The notes under the pieces: generated by a model
The model's input: the letters and a program-made list of their open reading frames with translations, nothing else
Databases searched by the model: none
Told to the model about the DNA's origin: nothing
NCBI GenBank assembly: GCA_004194705.1
Contig: SADC01000111.1
Coordinates: 62,001 to 126,000, forward strand
Origin: Ditylenchus dipsaci
Taxonomy: Eukaryota; Nematoda; Chromadorea; Rhabditida; Anguinidae
Direction: 5' to 3'
Length of the DNA: 64,000 bases
Translations under genes and position numbers: made by a program
Part shown: positions 33,601 through 48,600 of the stretch, piece by piece
How positions within the stretch are numbered: the first letter of the stretch is position 1
Layout of the letters: every line of letters begins with the position of its first letter

Positions 33601-36600
33601 TAAAGGAACATAGCCATCACCGACAACGAGAATTTCAAATGTTCAAATTCGCGCGGGACACTTCTTTTTCGTCTTTCATTGTACTCTTAGTCCTTTCAAG
33701 CAAGTCAAAAGAGTACAGTGCGAGACGAAAGAGAACTGTCCCGCGCCAATTCAAACATTTGAAATTCTCGTTGTCGGCGACGGCTATGGTCCTTTAACAG
33801 TACTATCCGTAACATGTTCAAGGTAAGTACTGTTGATCAAAAAATTGAAAAATAGTGTTTCAGACATTTCTTTTGTTAAAAATTCAATTCCATTCCTATT
33901 TAAGCTATTGTGTAGATTTTTTAACCTTTTTGTGTAAAAAATTCTCAAGTGGATTTTCGAAATGCCGCAAATGAAAATTTTCACAAACTGTTAAAAAATG
34001 AGCTGTCAAACATAGCATTTTGTCGTCCGTTCGAAATACGACTGCCCTTTACAGCTCTAATTGTAACTCGTACCAATTCCTACAATTTGTCTCAAATAAT
34101 CTCTCAGCTTTTGTGGTTGTGTTATGAACCATGAGGGAACAAGTGGTGGAATATGAACGAAATAAATTTTTGCTCATTCTTTTCTCCTCTTCCAAATTCT
34201 TCCCTCATGTCATTCTCTCACCAAAAATAGGAGCACAGAAATAAGAAAAATGCATGAGCAGCAGCAGCAAGTAGGTTGTGCACTACTACAGTTTGCACAG
34301 TCACCAAAGTAGCCATCTTGGTATGCAAAAAATGGAAGAGAAAGAAAGAGGCGCGGCTCAAATGTGTGTTTCAGGCAGACAGGCAAACACACACTCACAT
34401 TATTTACGGCAGGGCTTTTGTGCTGTATGCGTGCACACAGATGATCTATCGCTTTGGAGAGGAGGGAGTGGTCAACTAGTCACTGGGCATACAACCTTGG
34501 CATATGGAGGTCAACAATAGGGACATAGCTGAGAGCATTGATGATTCATCCAACAACCATATTGATTTTCATTCACTTCTTGGTGCTATTGAGTGGGGCA
34601 ACTTTACTGCCGTTTGATCGGGGTGGCTGCTTGTTGGGGAGATTGAAAAAACACTTTTCGCAGCTTACTAATTTTTTAGATTTATAGTTTCAGGGCTTTT
34701 GACATTCAGAACTAATTACCGTATTCTCTCTAATAGAACCACATGTGGTTCTATTTTTCAACCCCCCTTGGGGGGTGTGGTTCTATTAGAGAGTGTGGTT
34801 CTAATAGAGAGTGTGGTTATATTTCTCAACCTTCTGAAAATATTCAAGCATTGCAGCATACGCGCATAAATTCTTTATTTCGGACTTGGTTAGGTTTAGG
34901 GGACGCTAATTTATACTATACTTTACGTTTCTTATGGCAGTCATGGTTATATCGATAACCTATATGAATAGTTTAATAAGTAATTTTGTTGATCAAGGTG
35001 ATTATTGTCACCCCGGTAACCATACTCAACTTGATCGACCTAAAAAATAAAAAATATATATAGTGAAAATAGGCGTCCCCCATAAACCAGAACAGGTCCC
35101 AACACTCATCAACACTCTAGAGATATATCTTTATTATTGAACTATTTTCGCGCTTCCTCAAGACCGATTTCTTGTATCTGCTCAGCCAACTTTTTCTCAT
35201 TTTGCGCGAGCTTCACCTTGCCTCGACCATTCGGAACCGGCCCAAGTTTCCTGAAGCAGTGGATGGCGTCGTCCTCATATCTATCGGTGGCATTGGAAAC
35301 TCCGCACGATTTGAAGGACTCAACGATGAGCTCTTTTAAGAGATTCTCCCAGGCTTCGACAATCCATTGGAGTTATAAGGTCGTTGGCGCAGCTTGAGAG
35401 TGTTAGGGGGTGTGGTTCTATTAGAGAGTGTGGTTCAAATAGAGAGTGTGGTTCTATTAGAGAGAATACGGTAATCAAAGAGCCGGTTTATGAAAATTGT
35501 AAAATTTAAAGATTAGCAGTAGCGAGTATTTTTTGCATGTTTAGCGATTGAAATAGGTCTATTAATTTATGCTCAATGGTGAAAATGAATAATAAGTTTA
35601 CTGTTTTTATTTAAAATTTTTTTTGTTTATTTAGCTTTTGCAAAACTAGCAACAGAAGATTTTAAAAAGTGTGATTTGGCAATTCATAAAAAAAGTGGAA
35701 GCTATCAGTTTAACTGTCCACATAACGACTAATTCTTTCTAAGAACACTAATCAGTGCAGATCTTGGAGGCAGGGTTCGCAGATGTCCTGATTTATCAGG
35801 AATTTCATGATTTTCAATTTAAATCCTGATTTTTGATCGCCAAAAATCAGGAATTACCTGATTTTTAGAGACCTTTTTTTTGTTCAAAATCCTGATTTTT
35901 AGAGATTTTTTATTCAAAATCCTGATTTTAAGAGATTTTTTTTGTTCAAAATCCTGATTTTCCATTTTTACATCTGCGAACCCTGCTTCGAGGACTATCG
36001 ATTAACGACACTTTTTGATTTTTTAAGCAAATTTTTATCAAAAAATCGTCCATTTTTAAGGCAACCATCTACTTTAGTAGATATCTCAGCTCATATGGAT
36101 TATTTGAATTCGATCTTAACGGATTCGGATTCAGGAAAAAATTTTAGTAAAAAATTTTAGAAATGACTTTTTTTTAACTTTTGCCTTAAAAATGGACGAT
36201 TTTTTGATAAAAATTTGCAAAAAAAATTCAAAAAGTATCGCTAATCGACATTTTACCTGGATCTTTCATCTATAAAACAAAAGTCAAAAGCTTTCCTTCA
36301 CTTTTTTCATAGGTAGTCCGGTAATGAAATTTTCGAGGTTTTATAGCTGTGCATTGATTATAAATTTTTTGTGCTTTAATATATTTTTATGTTCTAAAAG
36401 CCTTTTTTGAGAAAATTATTTTTGTGCAAGTGGATGAGAAAAATAAAAAATGAAAATTTTGACTTTGAATACAGATTTGTAACCTCCAGTAATAGACAAA
36501 AAACTTTTCATGACAGTTTTATACCTTAATTATCATGATTTTGAGATAAGCAGTTGGTGTCAGGCAAAATAACAGACTATGTTGAGAGGCATAGTAAAAG

Positions 36601-39600
36601 AATCAAATACAAGTTCTAAGTTTATATACTTTTTAATTATTTTATTCATAGTTCGGCCTTACTGGAATATACCCTCCTGAAAAGCGCTGCTGGATTAAAC
36701 CCCACCCAATAATTTAGGCTCAGGCTCAGGGTCTAGCTAATACTAACAATTGCTTTTGTACAACCTAATCAAATTCTGGTTTTAGGTGCTCTCTAAAAGC
36801 TATTGGGGAGCGTATATTCAGTAGCGTCCATATTTCTGCTTTAGAATCCTCTTTATTTTCAGCGAAATAATTCAACTCGAGTTTGCCACTTTATTGGGTT
36901 TTTATCTTTGATGGCCGCAAATTTTTCATTGATCTGTCTTTGCTGAAAGATCCTAAATGCTTGGAATTATTAATGACTTTTTAGCTTTTCTCCTTCATTG
37001 TTGTGAGCGGCGGTGTCTTCTTTCTATCAGCCATATAGTTAGCATTTGACAGTGGCACTGGCGCACAATAGTAGCTACTACGCTTCCTTCCTTTATGCCA
37101 ATAACATATATGTATATTGAGCCTTGTCATCCCACCGCTTTTGAACGCCCCTCATTATTCTATTTGGTTGAAGTTTTAGTGGCAGCAACTAGATAGGTTT
37201 TAGTTTGTTAGGTTTGACCGTATAAATCTAACTTTTTTCACATGGCAGTGTGTGCACAATATTCTCTCTAATCAGCATGCGACGCAATCTTTTTAACCCT
37301 CTAAGGTGATACCAAAGATCTTTGAGTGAAAAGACAGAATCTTAGCTAGTGAAAAGTATTTGATGTTGCGAAACCAACTGATTCACAACTAATTTTATTA
37401 AGTTTGTGCAAAAGGCTAGATCAATAAAGGCAGAAGAAATTTTTTTGATAGGAAAAAAACATAAAGTTAGAATTCGAAGACTCACGGAATTTTTTTTTCT
37501 GATTCATCAAGTTCTAAGTTTATGAGTTCCGTTTTCAAAATGGAACCTATCTGTAATTTTGTTAATGTTTTTTGAGTAGTAAAAACGTTTGAAACCTTTG
37601 AAGGAAACTTGCGAATTGCGTAGAGTTCAACCTCCTTTTAGTGATCCCTTTACATGGTGCATACAGTCAAACCGCAATAAGCCGACACCCCTAGGGACCG
37701 ACCTTAGGGCCGGTTTATCGAGCTGCTGGTTTATCAGGGTGTCGTTTTCCTTAAAGTGTCGAGCACCTGGCCAAATCAAGTGTCTACAGGGTGCCGGTTT
37801 ATCAAGAGTGCCTTTTATCGGGGTACCGGTTTGTCGAGGTTTGACGGTACCTTTATCAGGCTTCGAATCGTCCTTTTTAAAAAGATTTGTCTTTTTTTTG
37901 TCACCCCAAATCTTTTTTATTTTCGAAAATTTAGTCAAAATCTTTTTTTCGATTCAAAATGGCAACAAGCACTTGATAAAATGACCCTTTCACTTCAAAA
38001 ATAGTCAAAATGTCCTTTTTCACACAAATGTCCTTTTTTCGAAATTTTTCATTCGGAGCCCTGACCTTTATACATTGTACACTCAAGGCCGGTCCCTTGG
38101 GTTTACAGTATAACTACTGTATTTCCTCTAATAGAAGCCCCCTCCTATTATAGGCCCCCCCCTCTAATATAAGCCCCCTCTGGAGGTCATCCAAAATATA
38201 AAAGCCATCCCCCCCTCTAATATAAGCCCCCTCTGGAGGTCATCCAAAATATAAAAGCCATCCCCCCCCCCTCTAATATAAGACCCCCCCTCTAGTGGGT
38301 ATCCTAAAATACAAGCCCCTTTTCATATAAACCCCTGAATCAATGTTTTTTTCGATGAATAGGTGCTGCTAAACGTGGTAAAGATACAAAGAGTGCCTTT
38401 ATGTATTTGCCAATCACATCTTTCGAAGTGGATCGCTGGAATACTTGTGAATGAGTGAATTTCAAAGCAAAAAGTACATCGAGTACTATTTTAGCGGGCA
38501 TTTTGTTGGTTTAAAAAATTGCTTTACGCAGTAATCATCGGCAGAAAATCAGCAACAAACGATACGAAGCGGCGTCGGTTTACGTTTAAGGAACAAGAAA
38601 ATAAGTTAGCAGCATAGGTCAGAAAATTATCTTCGTAGAAAATTATCTTAATTTCGCAGCAAATTTTTGTCTCGCTTTTTTATTTTGATTTTCTAACCTT
38701 TTTTCGAAAAGTACAGGTGAGTCGAGAAATTCGAACACTTTTAATAAGCCATAACTTTTTGTCTAGGACAAATTCCGAAATTCTGTAAACGCAGAACGAT
38801 TCAATTTTTATAGGAATTTGTTTGATATATAATGTGAAAAACACAATTTTTGGTTGGTCCCCCTGTGGTTTGGCTTTGGCCATCCAGAGGCTATTCTCAG
38901 ACATTCGGCAAAGTTATTACTCTAAATGAGAATTTAGCTACACAATGGCGTTAATACTTTCAGAAAAAGTATATGTAAACTAATAGAAAAGGTGAAACAA
39001 AATTTGCTGAAAATTAAGATAATTTGCTGCGAAATTCCAATACGTCCAAAATAAATTTAGGTAGAACGCCTCCGAGAGAAACAGTGGGTAAACTATGAAT
39101 ATAGAATAAGTGCTTTTGATGTTTAAACACTTTGTCAACAATGTTATGTGGAAAATTAGAAGCGATCAGGGTGGCGTAAAAAAATTATGACTAAAAATTT
39201 TGCCGCGCCTTCGGCGCGGAGAGTTCAAAAAATAAAGGCCCCCTTTATTTTCTAATACAAGCCCCCCCCCCCCTTTAATATAAGCCCTCCCCCTGGAGGT
39301 CATCTATAAAATAGAAGCTCCGGGGCTTCTAATAGAAGAAAATACGGTATATAGAGGTTCGACTGTACAAGTAACCGCAAAATTATGAATTCGGCATTTA
39401 TTTTGCTTTGATTTATTTTTCAGATCTATTTATATGAATTTATTTTCACAAGGACGATTTTATGTGGTGGGTTTCGCTGTTCATAATATATCATTCTAAT
39501 CACACTACTTCTCAAGCGGTAGTTGCTCAAAGCTCTCAAAATATTGAATAAATCAGTCACATATCATTCAAACTTTAAAAATAAACTAAATCTGTATCAA

Positions 39601-42600
39601 CATCTTTATTAAACCTTCCTTGTGTTGTTTGGCCGATAAAAATTTCTGAAAGAGTCCAATCTGTGAACATATTGCCACCACTTTCCCACGCTCACCCATC
39701 ATTCTTTTTCTTTTCCCGCTCGTCTGCATTTAGCAACATTCACAAATAGTAATGTATTGTTAGTATTAGAAATAGCTAGTATTAGTAGAAACATTAAAAA
39801 CCAGTAATTGAGCAAAGCACTTATATATGTCACTCACATTCATTAGTCCAATCATAAATAAAAAAATTTCACATTTTTGCTTAATAATAATTCAAGAAAT
39901 ATGAGCGAGAAATGCATATCGAAAATGTGAAAGTGATCCACCTGACCAACTCCTACAAATGCTACTCGCCAGTTGTTTCCATAGCCTCATCTATTCTGTA
40001 CCGTGGTTTGTAGAAGATCCATGAGACGTTTGAGACTCTTTCCCAATCCACGAGCTGTTAGCCGTAACCGCCAAGAAAATATATACACCAAGTAGACGAA
40101 ACTTCAGATAGTGTCTACTCTCTTATTAGGACACCCCGAAAAGTTGGTTTTCGTGTAGGATCCGATAATAATTTTTAGGGCCACAAGGCTGAGCCACTTA
40201 GAGATAGCCTTATCCTTATGCTAGCCTTGTAAATGAACGCTAGGCTCGGGGCCCTAGTAAAACCTGTTTCACCATATTTCCTTCAACTGGCAGTCTTGAG
40301 CTGATCGGTTGTACGATTTTTGCATATTTACGAAATATTCATCAATAGCAATATTAATAAAAATATCAGCGTGAAAGTGCAATTTTAGCATAAAAATAGT
40401 GCAAATAAACAAGAAGAAGAAGAGTAGGCTATTGTTTGATTAGGGTCAACTAGCTGGCCTTTCCTGCTGACCTTTTCCCACCCATATATTTATCTATTTG
40501 TTTGTTTACTTATTCAATTTTATAATTTCTCCTCCTTCTCGTTTTCACCCATTGATTGGTTGACTAATGCAACACTGCTTTTCAGACTATCCAAAACGAG
40601 TGTTTGCCACGTCTATTTGCGACTACAATTTTTTACATGGATCAGGCAGTAGCAGCAGTCAAACACTCTCTTTTGTAGCTGGTCAACGCATCTGGGTGGG
40701 TTGTTGTCTTTGTTTTAACTCCAAATAAGGTTTATTGAATTTTGATTTATATTAGGTTTCCTTCGATGTTTTTTTCGTTTCAAATTTTGAAAAAAATGAT
40801 AAGAAAAGACTTCTTATTTTGTCTATTTTGACGTATAAACGCAAACGCGCACAAACGCGAATAACAACGAGAAAATTAAAAAATTAAAAACTAGCTGAAC
40901 AGATAAAACTGAATTTGATATCAGAAAATTTTTAAAGTTTTATCTGATTTATATAATGGAGATTACCATCCACAACACACGAAATTCTGCTTTTTGTGAA
41001 AAAAATTCAAGGCGTAGGAACCTATCGCTAGGTATGAAATGCATCATATGTAAAATACAATGCCCTCAGGGCACTAGTGTGTCGTATTCTTGAGGGTGCC
41101 GATTCAGAAGGTCGATCAAACTGAATTTTTAACTTTGGACTAATGAAGATTCGGACCGAATACAGTCCACCCTCAATTTAACGACACCCCTGGAGACCCA
41201 CTTAAAGGGCCTGACCTCTTCCTACTCGGTGGTCCCCGCCAATTCAAAAATTTTCCCTTGATCATTGGACTTCTGTACGGATTTTTCCGCTAGGTTTCTA
41301 ACAAAACTAAGCCTAAAATTTGATTTCAGGCCTAGTTTTGTTAGAAACGTGGCGGAAAAATCCGTACAGAAGTCCAATGATCAAGGAAAATTTTTGAATT
41401 GGCGGGGGACCACCGAGTAGGAAGAGGTCAGGCCCTTTAAGGTGTCATTAAATCAAGGGTTGACTGTATTACAAACCCCATCAAACTTTTAGTTTGCAAT
41501 TCTTTTATAATCTCACTGTTGATCTCTATTCTAGCAAGGAATTATTTGCAGGGGAGGAGGGTCTTCTGCTACTGAAGCACGTACGGAAAGGTTCGAACCG
41601 TAAAAGCCCAAATACACCCTCCATTGAAAGAGTATTTTTTTCTAAGCGTCCTAATTTGGGTTTTTAAGCTATATTTTTTTTGCAATGTGTAGCACGCTAA
41701 CTTAGGCTTAGGTCTAGGTTTAGGCCTTAGGCTTAGATGAAAAAAGTCTGCTTGGAGAAAAATACTCTTTGCAGGGAGGGGGGGGTGGGTGGTTGCACTT
41801 GGGTATCTTTCGTTTCGAACGTACCTCTGGTGCCACCCGGTAATATTTGTAACACTGGGGTGGAAATGATTGAGGAATGTCTTTTGCGTATAAATATCAT
41901 GCTAGCATGCTGTTCATTTGTATCTCTCCCAATTCCAAAAGCATCAAATATCCCTGTGGCGTCCATTCAAAAGTAAAATTTCAATTGCCTCCCTCATCTA
42001 AATTCACAGCCATATCCCTCATTGACAAATGATTCATTATGTGCTGCTATCGTTGGTGGTGTGTGTATTAGGGCAAGGTAGTGCTCCCATTTATGGCTGC
42101 TGCTGGTCCTCCTCAACCATTGTTTTAGCAAAAGGACAGAGAGCACATTAAATGCACAATGAAGGGTCATCATCCACTGCTGGCACACTCATTAATTGAT
42201 TGTTTTACCATTATTTGGGCTATTCCACTCACACTCCTAAATATGGCTCTAACTGTTGGTGTTGTCAACTGTGGAATGATAAATGCATTTAAGGATGTGT
42301 CTGTCCACTATAAATCCCAAAATACCAGCTTTTTATTTAGAAATATTTGTTTGCCGTGAAAAATTCAATACTATCGGTTAATACGTAAGAAAACTTACAA
42401 AATGTCAAGATTTTTGTAATTTGGATGTCTTTGGGTGGCGTCACTGGATAGAAGCTAATGCCTCAGGCTACAAATTTTTTTTATTGTGAATCGCCTGCTT
42501 GGTTAAGTATACAATCGAGTGTTTTTACATTAACGTAATTGCACTTATCAACAGCGAATAATTGGTGTTTTCTGATTTAATTACAGTGATTAAGCAATTA

Positions 42601-45600
42601 TTTTGTTGTGCTCAAAGTTTGCTTTCCTATGTGCATTTGCAATGGCTAATTAATGTTCTGGAATGTTTTGTGAGAAGTTCACATTCCGATGATTCTTTGG
42701 TCAAGTAAACAAATGAGAAATCCCTGCTAATTTATGGGTTAATTGATAAGTGAATATCGTTAAAAGGCTACTCTCGGTCTAATTATTTTTCACTGTACGC
42801 ATTGGAAAATGAAGCATAAATCACTGATAAACAATACCTAACCTTCTTCTACCAGTGTTGAGTGTTTTTTTGACAATATTTTGACCGCTACCAGACATTT
42901 TTCATTATAAGTGGGATTTGTCGGCCGACATTTTCCATCATTTGGATACGGATATTCGGATATTTCGTTGTTTCGCCCGAATTTACAAAAAAATCAAAAA
43001 TGTCGGCCGACGAATTCCACTAATAATGGAAAAGGTCTTGTAGCCATTTTGACTGACCAACGTGATAATTATGATAACCCTTTTATTTAAAATTTTTATT
43101 TCTTCATGGCTTAAGCTTATTGATTTGAGTGCACCAACTGCAAAATTACTTTTTTTGATTGTCTTCTCTTCTGTTTCATTGGTTTTCTCAAAAAACTTTT
43201 TTGTAATATTGTATAACCAGTCCAATAATTTGGTTCAAGTTTAATATGAATAATATTGTGGCTGGGTTGCGGTAAGCATGAATTAATACGCAGTTTCCGC
43301 TCTCACGCTCCCAGATAAACTCTGGTTTTTGATGTTGATTCGATGTGAATTTTTCTTTCAATTTTCCCCTTTCTCCCCTGTGGATAGAAAAAAATGTGGA
43401 TGGGCACACGGAGGTCTTATACAGGGTGATCGATCTTTTTATCCCACATTTGTTTTGCCCGTAACTTTTTATTGAAAGGCTCAAATTTTGTGTTCGACCA
43501 CTCATTCGAAAGCCCTAGAAGTGCCATTTTGTTTACAGAAACGTAGAGCTTTTGGCAATTGGAACTCAAGATGCAGCTATTTTTTATATTTATCAAATTT
43601 AATTCTTCGTGATATCTTAGCAATGCCTTCACACCTATTCACTCTCCAAAGGTGACTGTGTGCGTGGGTATTGGTAAATATGGTGTCGTTAGGCCATTTT
43701 TCTTTGATGAAAAGATTAATGCTCCTTGATATTTCACAAATCCCGGCTCTTCGACAATGACCGAATTTCGAACAAGTTGTTTTAATGCAAGATGGTACTC
43801 CACCTCGTTGGAGATTGTAGGTTTGGAATTTTTCGAACGAGCTGTTTCCTGGTAGGTGGATTAGCCCTTTGCATTTAAATTTGCATTGAAAGAAATGGAA
43901 AAAGTGAGGAGACCAGATAAAAAATGCTGATGCTGTTGCTTAAATAAACCTTTGTTGATAACTTGTTGAATTTTTCAAGAATTTAAAAAATAAATGCAGC
44001 TTGGGTTCCAATTGCCAAAAGCTCTACGTTCTTTTTTTGAACGAAATGACATTTTTAGGGCTCTCGAATGGGTGGACGAAAACGAAATTTGAGCTTTTCA
44101 ATAAAAAGTTATGGGCAAAACAAATGTGGAAGAAAAAGTTTGATCACCCTGTATATTCCTTCCCTTTTTCTACTAATAAGTCTTTTTGATTTATTGATAT
44201 CTGACACTTCTTTTATATGGACTTGTTTATTGATTAATAACCAAATGATGACTTTTTGGTATAGTAAATTGTTGCATATTATTTTGACATTATCCAGTAA
44301 TTCTATTTTGTTCCTAAGCAAAAGCTAGGATAACTTAGTTAATTGAATCGCTCAGGCTGATCGGCTCAGCTAAGAAACGTACATTATAGTAGAGTTAAAT
44401 TTTCCCACAATTATTCATTGCTTATTTTGTTGCAGATAGTGGAGCAGGACTCCATCGCACCATCACAACACCAGTCTACCAACCCCTCTTGCCAGTCTCC
44501 ATCGATTGCTTATTGGAAGGGCATTGTTTTTGAAAAGAAGACAGGCCAATCAACTACCGGCTATTTTCCATCACACTTGGTGCACAATATTGAATATTGT
44601 GATAGAGGTGTGTCAATTAATTTAGCCATATTTTTTCTTTTTATTCCATGTCTTCAATAATTGATGAGAGTGGGCTCTAGATCTTTAACTTTTGCAACAC
44701 AATTAACGGCCGTCAAGTGGACATCAACCCTGCTAGACATTTTCTGTTATTTATTTGTCGTCCCCAACATCCACTGACAGCAACTTGGGGCCCTAATTCA
44801 ATCAACACAGCCTAAGCACTTAGTTTAAAGCGACCTTCAGTGAATAGAGGTTGGGAGAGGTGTGAAGAAAAGGTGTTGCCAGTACCACTCTATGGTCAAA
44901 CAATGCAACATTTATAATTTGGCCATAACCCTGGATTTTTCAATTTGATTCAATTGCCTTTTTATTTTGCTTTTTTCGATCATAGATAAAAAATAATTAT
45001 AAGAGGGCGTGGAGTAAATACACCAATATTGAAAGTCATTTCAATATACGTTTCAGCATATGTTCTTATAAAAATAAATAAGTTGCAAAAAATTTAATGC
45101 ATTTGACAAAAGTTCAACAAAATTTACCACCGTTTATAGCCATTATCTGAATTTTTTCAGTGAACTCAATTTTAAATTACGTATAACTATGCCACTTTGC
45201 ACATCAACTTATCGCAGGGCTCCGAATAAAAAATTTCAGAAAAAGGCCATTTTGACTGTTTTTGCAGTAAAAGGGTCATTTTATCCAGTGCTTGTTGCCA
45301 TTTTGAAACAAATAAAAAAGATTTTGATTAAAGTTTCAAAAATAGAAAAAGATTTGGGGTGCCAAAAAAAGGACAAATCTTTTTAAAAAGGACGATTCGA
45401 AGCCCTGACTTGTCGTTATTTATATACATTTACCTTTTTTTCACCTTAGAAAAAAGACAGACATTGCACAAGAAAATACTGAAAGGCTTTTTCTAAGCTT
45501 TTCATATTTTCCTTTCTGTTTTTGTGAAAATAAAGTTATAGCAAAAATAGATAAGAAAACTATTTTTGTTATGGGAATATTTTGATGTGTATTTTTGAAG

Positions 45601-48600
45601 ACCATCCACCCTTTAATAGTATGAACAGAGATATATATTGAGAGCGGATTTTTCGATGAAATTCCTCTTAAGTTCCTATTATATTTTTAGTTGAGTCCAT
45701 GGCCCATGTTCGCCGACAAAATGGCTATCGTGGAGTTCAGCTATCATCAGCCACAGCGCCGGGTCAAGAAGTGGTTTCTAGAAGCTGCAAAAAGGTGGCC
45801 ATGCCCAAAGTGCCAGATATGCATCAGCCAAGAAGTAGTACTAGCAACAGCTGCCATATATATTCTGGCCATCGCCTATCCACTGCTAGTGTCGGCAATG
45901 AACTGTTTAATGGTAGTAGCAGAGAAGTGTGCTCTCCTACATTTACTAGCAACTACTCAACAATGGGCAAAGTATCACCCGCAGGAGACACATTTGGAAC
46001 TAGGTTGGTGTAGTTTCGTGGAAATTTCGATTTTTTCGGTCACAAGCATTGCAATTTTCTTATGATATAGTTTGTTTTATCAGCTTTTTTACTGGGATTC
46101 AGAATAACTTTGCCATCTTTAAGTTCTAGTGTGGTGACCAGAAAAGTTGCATAGCAAACAAAAACTTAAAATCTGAAATACAACTTTTAGCAGCCATTCT
46201 TTCATAACCTCCACCCTTTTCCTTCGAGCAACTTTCATGCATCATCATTAGATTTGTTGCAAAGATAACTAACTACACTAAAAAACACGGCCATCCATCA
46301 CTTTTATGTGCAGAAAAAGTCGAACGGAAAATATTGTATTAGTATTTTACAAAACCCATTTCATAATTTTATACAGTTTGAAATTACTCCGCTCAGAATT
46401 AAAGAGATATTTATAGAGCCCAAAAATATCAGGTTGTCGGATATATCCCTGATTGACCCTGGCTGATGTCGGGACGTGATTAATACTGCTGCTTCTTCGC
46501 TGTTTTCTTTAATTTTTTGCAGCATGTGAGTGCAGATTTTATATAGAGGCTCATAAAATGTGGCGACACAAATTTTTTTGTGGATTGATGACATTAACAT
46601 TTAAAATAACGCAATATGAGATTGCCTGTCAGAGAAGCCTTCGTTTGCTCCCTAACTTTAGGGCCTGAAGAGACATGTACTCTGTCCTTTCAAAAAAAAA
46701 TTATTGATGAAAATTTCAAAATTTTTCATTGAGTTTCAAAATTAACTTTTCAAAAAAAAATTTGATCCCTGATGATCCCATTAATGATCCCATTGAAATT
46801 CGAGAACATTGTGCTTTTTATTAAAAAAATATCTCCTACCTATCACAAAGTGCCAGTCAGTTTATGTTCAGTCAAATACAGGGTGGTCCAAGAAATTCCC
46901 TGGATTTGAAATGGTCATAACTTTTTTTCTAGGGCGTTTTTCGAATTTCTGTAAACGCCAAAATGTTTATCTAGACGGGGATTTTTGTTTTTCGGAAAAA
47001 ATTTTTTTCGAAAATATTGATTTTTTTGCCTTGGTCCCCCCTATGGTCCAAAAAGATGACAAGATTGATTATTTTGGACCATAGGGGGACCAAGGCAAAA
47101 AAGTCAAAATTTTCGAAAAATTTTTTTTCCGAAAAACAAAAATCCCTGTCAAGAAAAACATTTTGGCGTTTACAGAAATTCGAAAAACGCCCTAGAAAAA
47201 AAGTTATGACCATTTCAAATCCAGGGATTTTCTTGGACCACCCTGTACTTTCCCGACTATATGATAAAACCACGAAAACAATCGTGTGGCCACATTTCAT
47301 CAGCCCACTATAAAAGTGGTTCTCTCATGCTTAAAAAAGTCTAAGAAAATAACGAAAAAGCGGCAGTATAAATCCAGTCCTAACATCAGCCTAAAGCCGA
47401 TGAAAAGTCTAAAAGGGGCAAATACATAAAGTGGCACTTTCCTGTTTTCCAGAGCCTTCAAGCCACTGCTAGAGAACACCACCACCCGCCCAAGCGGGAG
47501 AAGAAAGCACACTGGCAGTGAATGGGCCGTCTAATTATTGCTACTCTGCTGCCTACTCTTCTACTACCCAGCAGCAGCCAAGGGCATTGGAAGAGCAGGG
47601 CATAGCAAGGCCATCCATTCGCCATACCCCACAAGCAAACACTCTACCCACAGACATGGGTGTGGACAGACAAGGTATGTGTGTATGCATATTTCTACTT
47701 CTAATATATTACCACCATTTTATACTACAATTTTTTCTTTTCGTATTTTTTTTGCAACGAATCCTAAATCTAAATCTCCTGCGCCTGAATAGGTTCCGTT
47801 TTCGTAAATTTTTTGATGGGCTGCGTTTATTTTTTGCACATATTCGATTGTAAATTAGTCTTGTTGGGTGTGTATGAGTAGATTGGGTTAGGTAAAATTG
47901 CTTTTCTCTCGACTTCTTAAAGAAATGCGTGTCTGGAATTTAGTAAAAAGAAGCTATTGCTAAAAGACATTGTCAGGACAGTGTTTTTTATTGGTTAAAT
48001 GTTGTTGGAAATATTTGGTATCTCAAGTGGCTAAAATTTTTATTATTTATTTTACAAAATGAATTTAATAGGTCAATATGTATATTCAAAGAGGTATCGC
48101 CAAAGTTTATTTAAATGCCGTTCAGAGCCAAGATTTCTTAGAACCTAGTGTTGCGGTGTAAACAAACTTGCGCAAAATTAAAAGTTAGATAAGAAATCTT
48201 AATGTTTTAATTTGTTTAAAAATGTCGTTTACACTGGGACCCTGGAACAAAGATATTTTCTTATGCAGAATTTCTGGAGGAACACGATAGTAAAAAAAAT
48301 AAAAAAAAAGGTTGCTTCTAAGGGGTCAGCTGCCCCTCTTAACCGGGCAAGTCAACATTTTTGCTCATGCAACTTCAATGGGGCATATTTCGTCAATTTT
48401 TATCACTGGTTTAAGTGATTTATATCTCAAAAGAAAGCGCAGATTACGGGATTTCTAATGAGGTATCATTGAAGGATCTATGACATTTATATGTGAAAAT
48501 CTTAGCTCAAATGAATAATCGTGTCAATTTTCGAAAAAGTTGTTGATATTTAAGAGCGCAACAAAAAGTGTTAAAAACTTATGTTTTCAGCTATCGATGT

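Larger units (their letters stand above)
32234..40585 (+). other. 8.35-kb Caskin intron
   Basis: The exon ending CAA A (32233) joins A-C TAT CCA (40586) in phase, giving LQNYPKRV. A possible extra exon at 35636 (TFAKLATEDFK) meets a stop unless a weak donor is used, so it was not adopted. The intron hosts at least seven separable elements, listed individually. Stretches between them (33600-34700, 36000-37600, 39400-40580) show no coding signal. Confidence 0.7.

Noticed and set aside
35636..35730. Extra Caskin exon (TFAKLATEDFKKCDLAIHKK)
   Set aside because: Acceptor is good and phase fits, but the frame ends in a stop and only a weak donor (AA/GTGTGA) avoids it; that donor would then break the phase with the SH3 exon.
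37589..37984. 131-codon open frame on the + strand
   Set aside because: It spans two identified MITEs (37664-37847 and 37857-38063) and is chance.
47453..47474. Upstream acceptor TTTTCCAG for the Caskin exon at 47475
   Set aside because: Joining there gives a frame that stops at 47523 (GCCGTCTAA); the acceptor at 47474 leaves the whole exon open and in phase at both ends.
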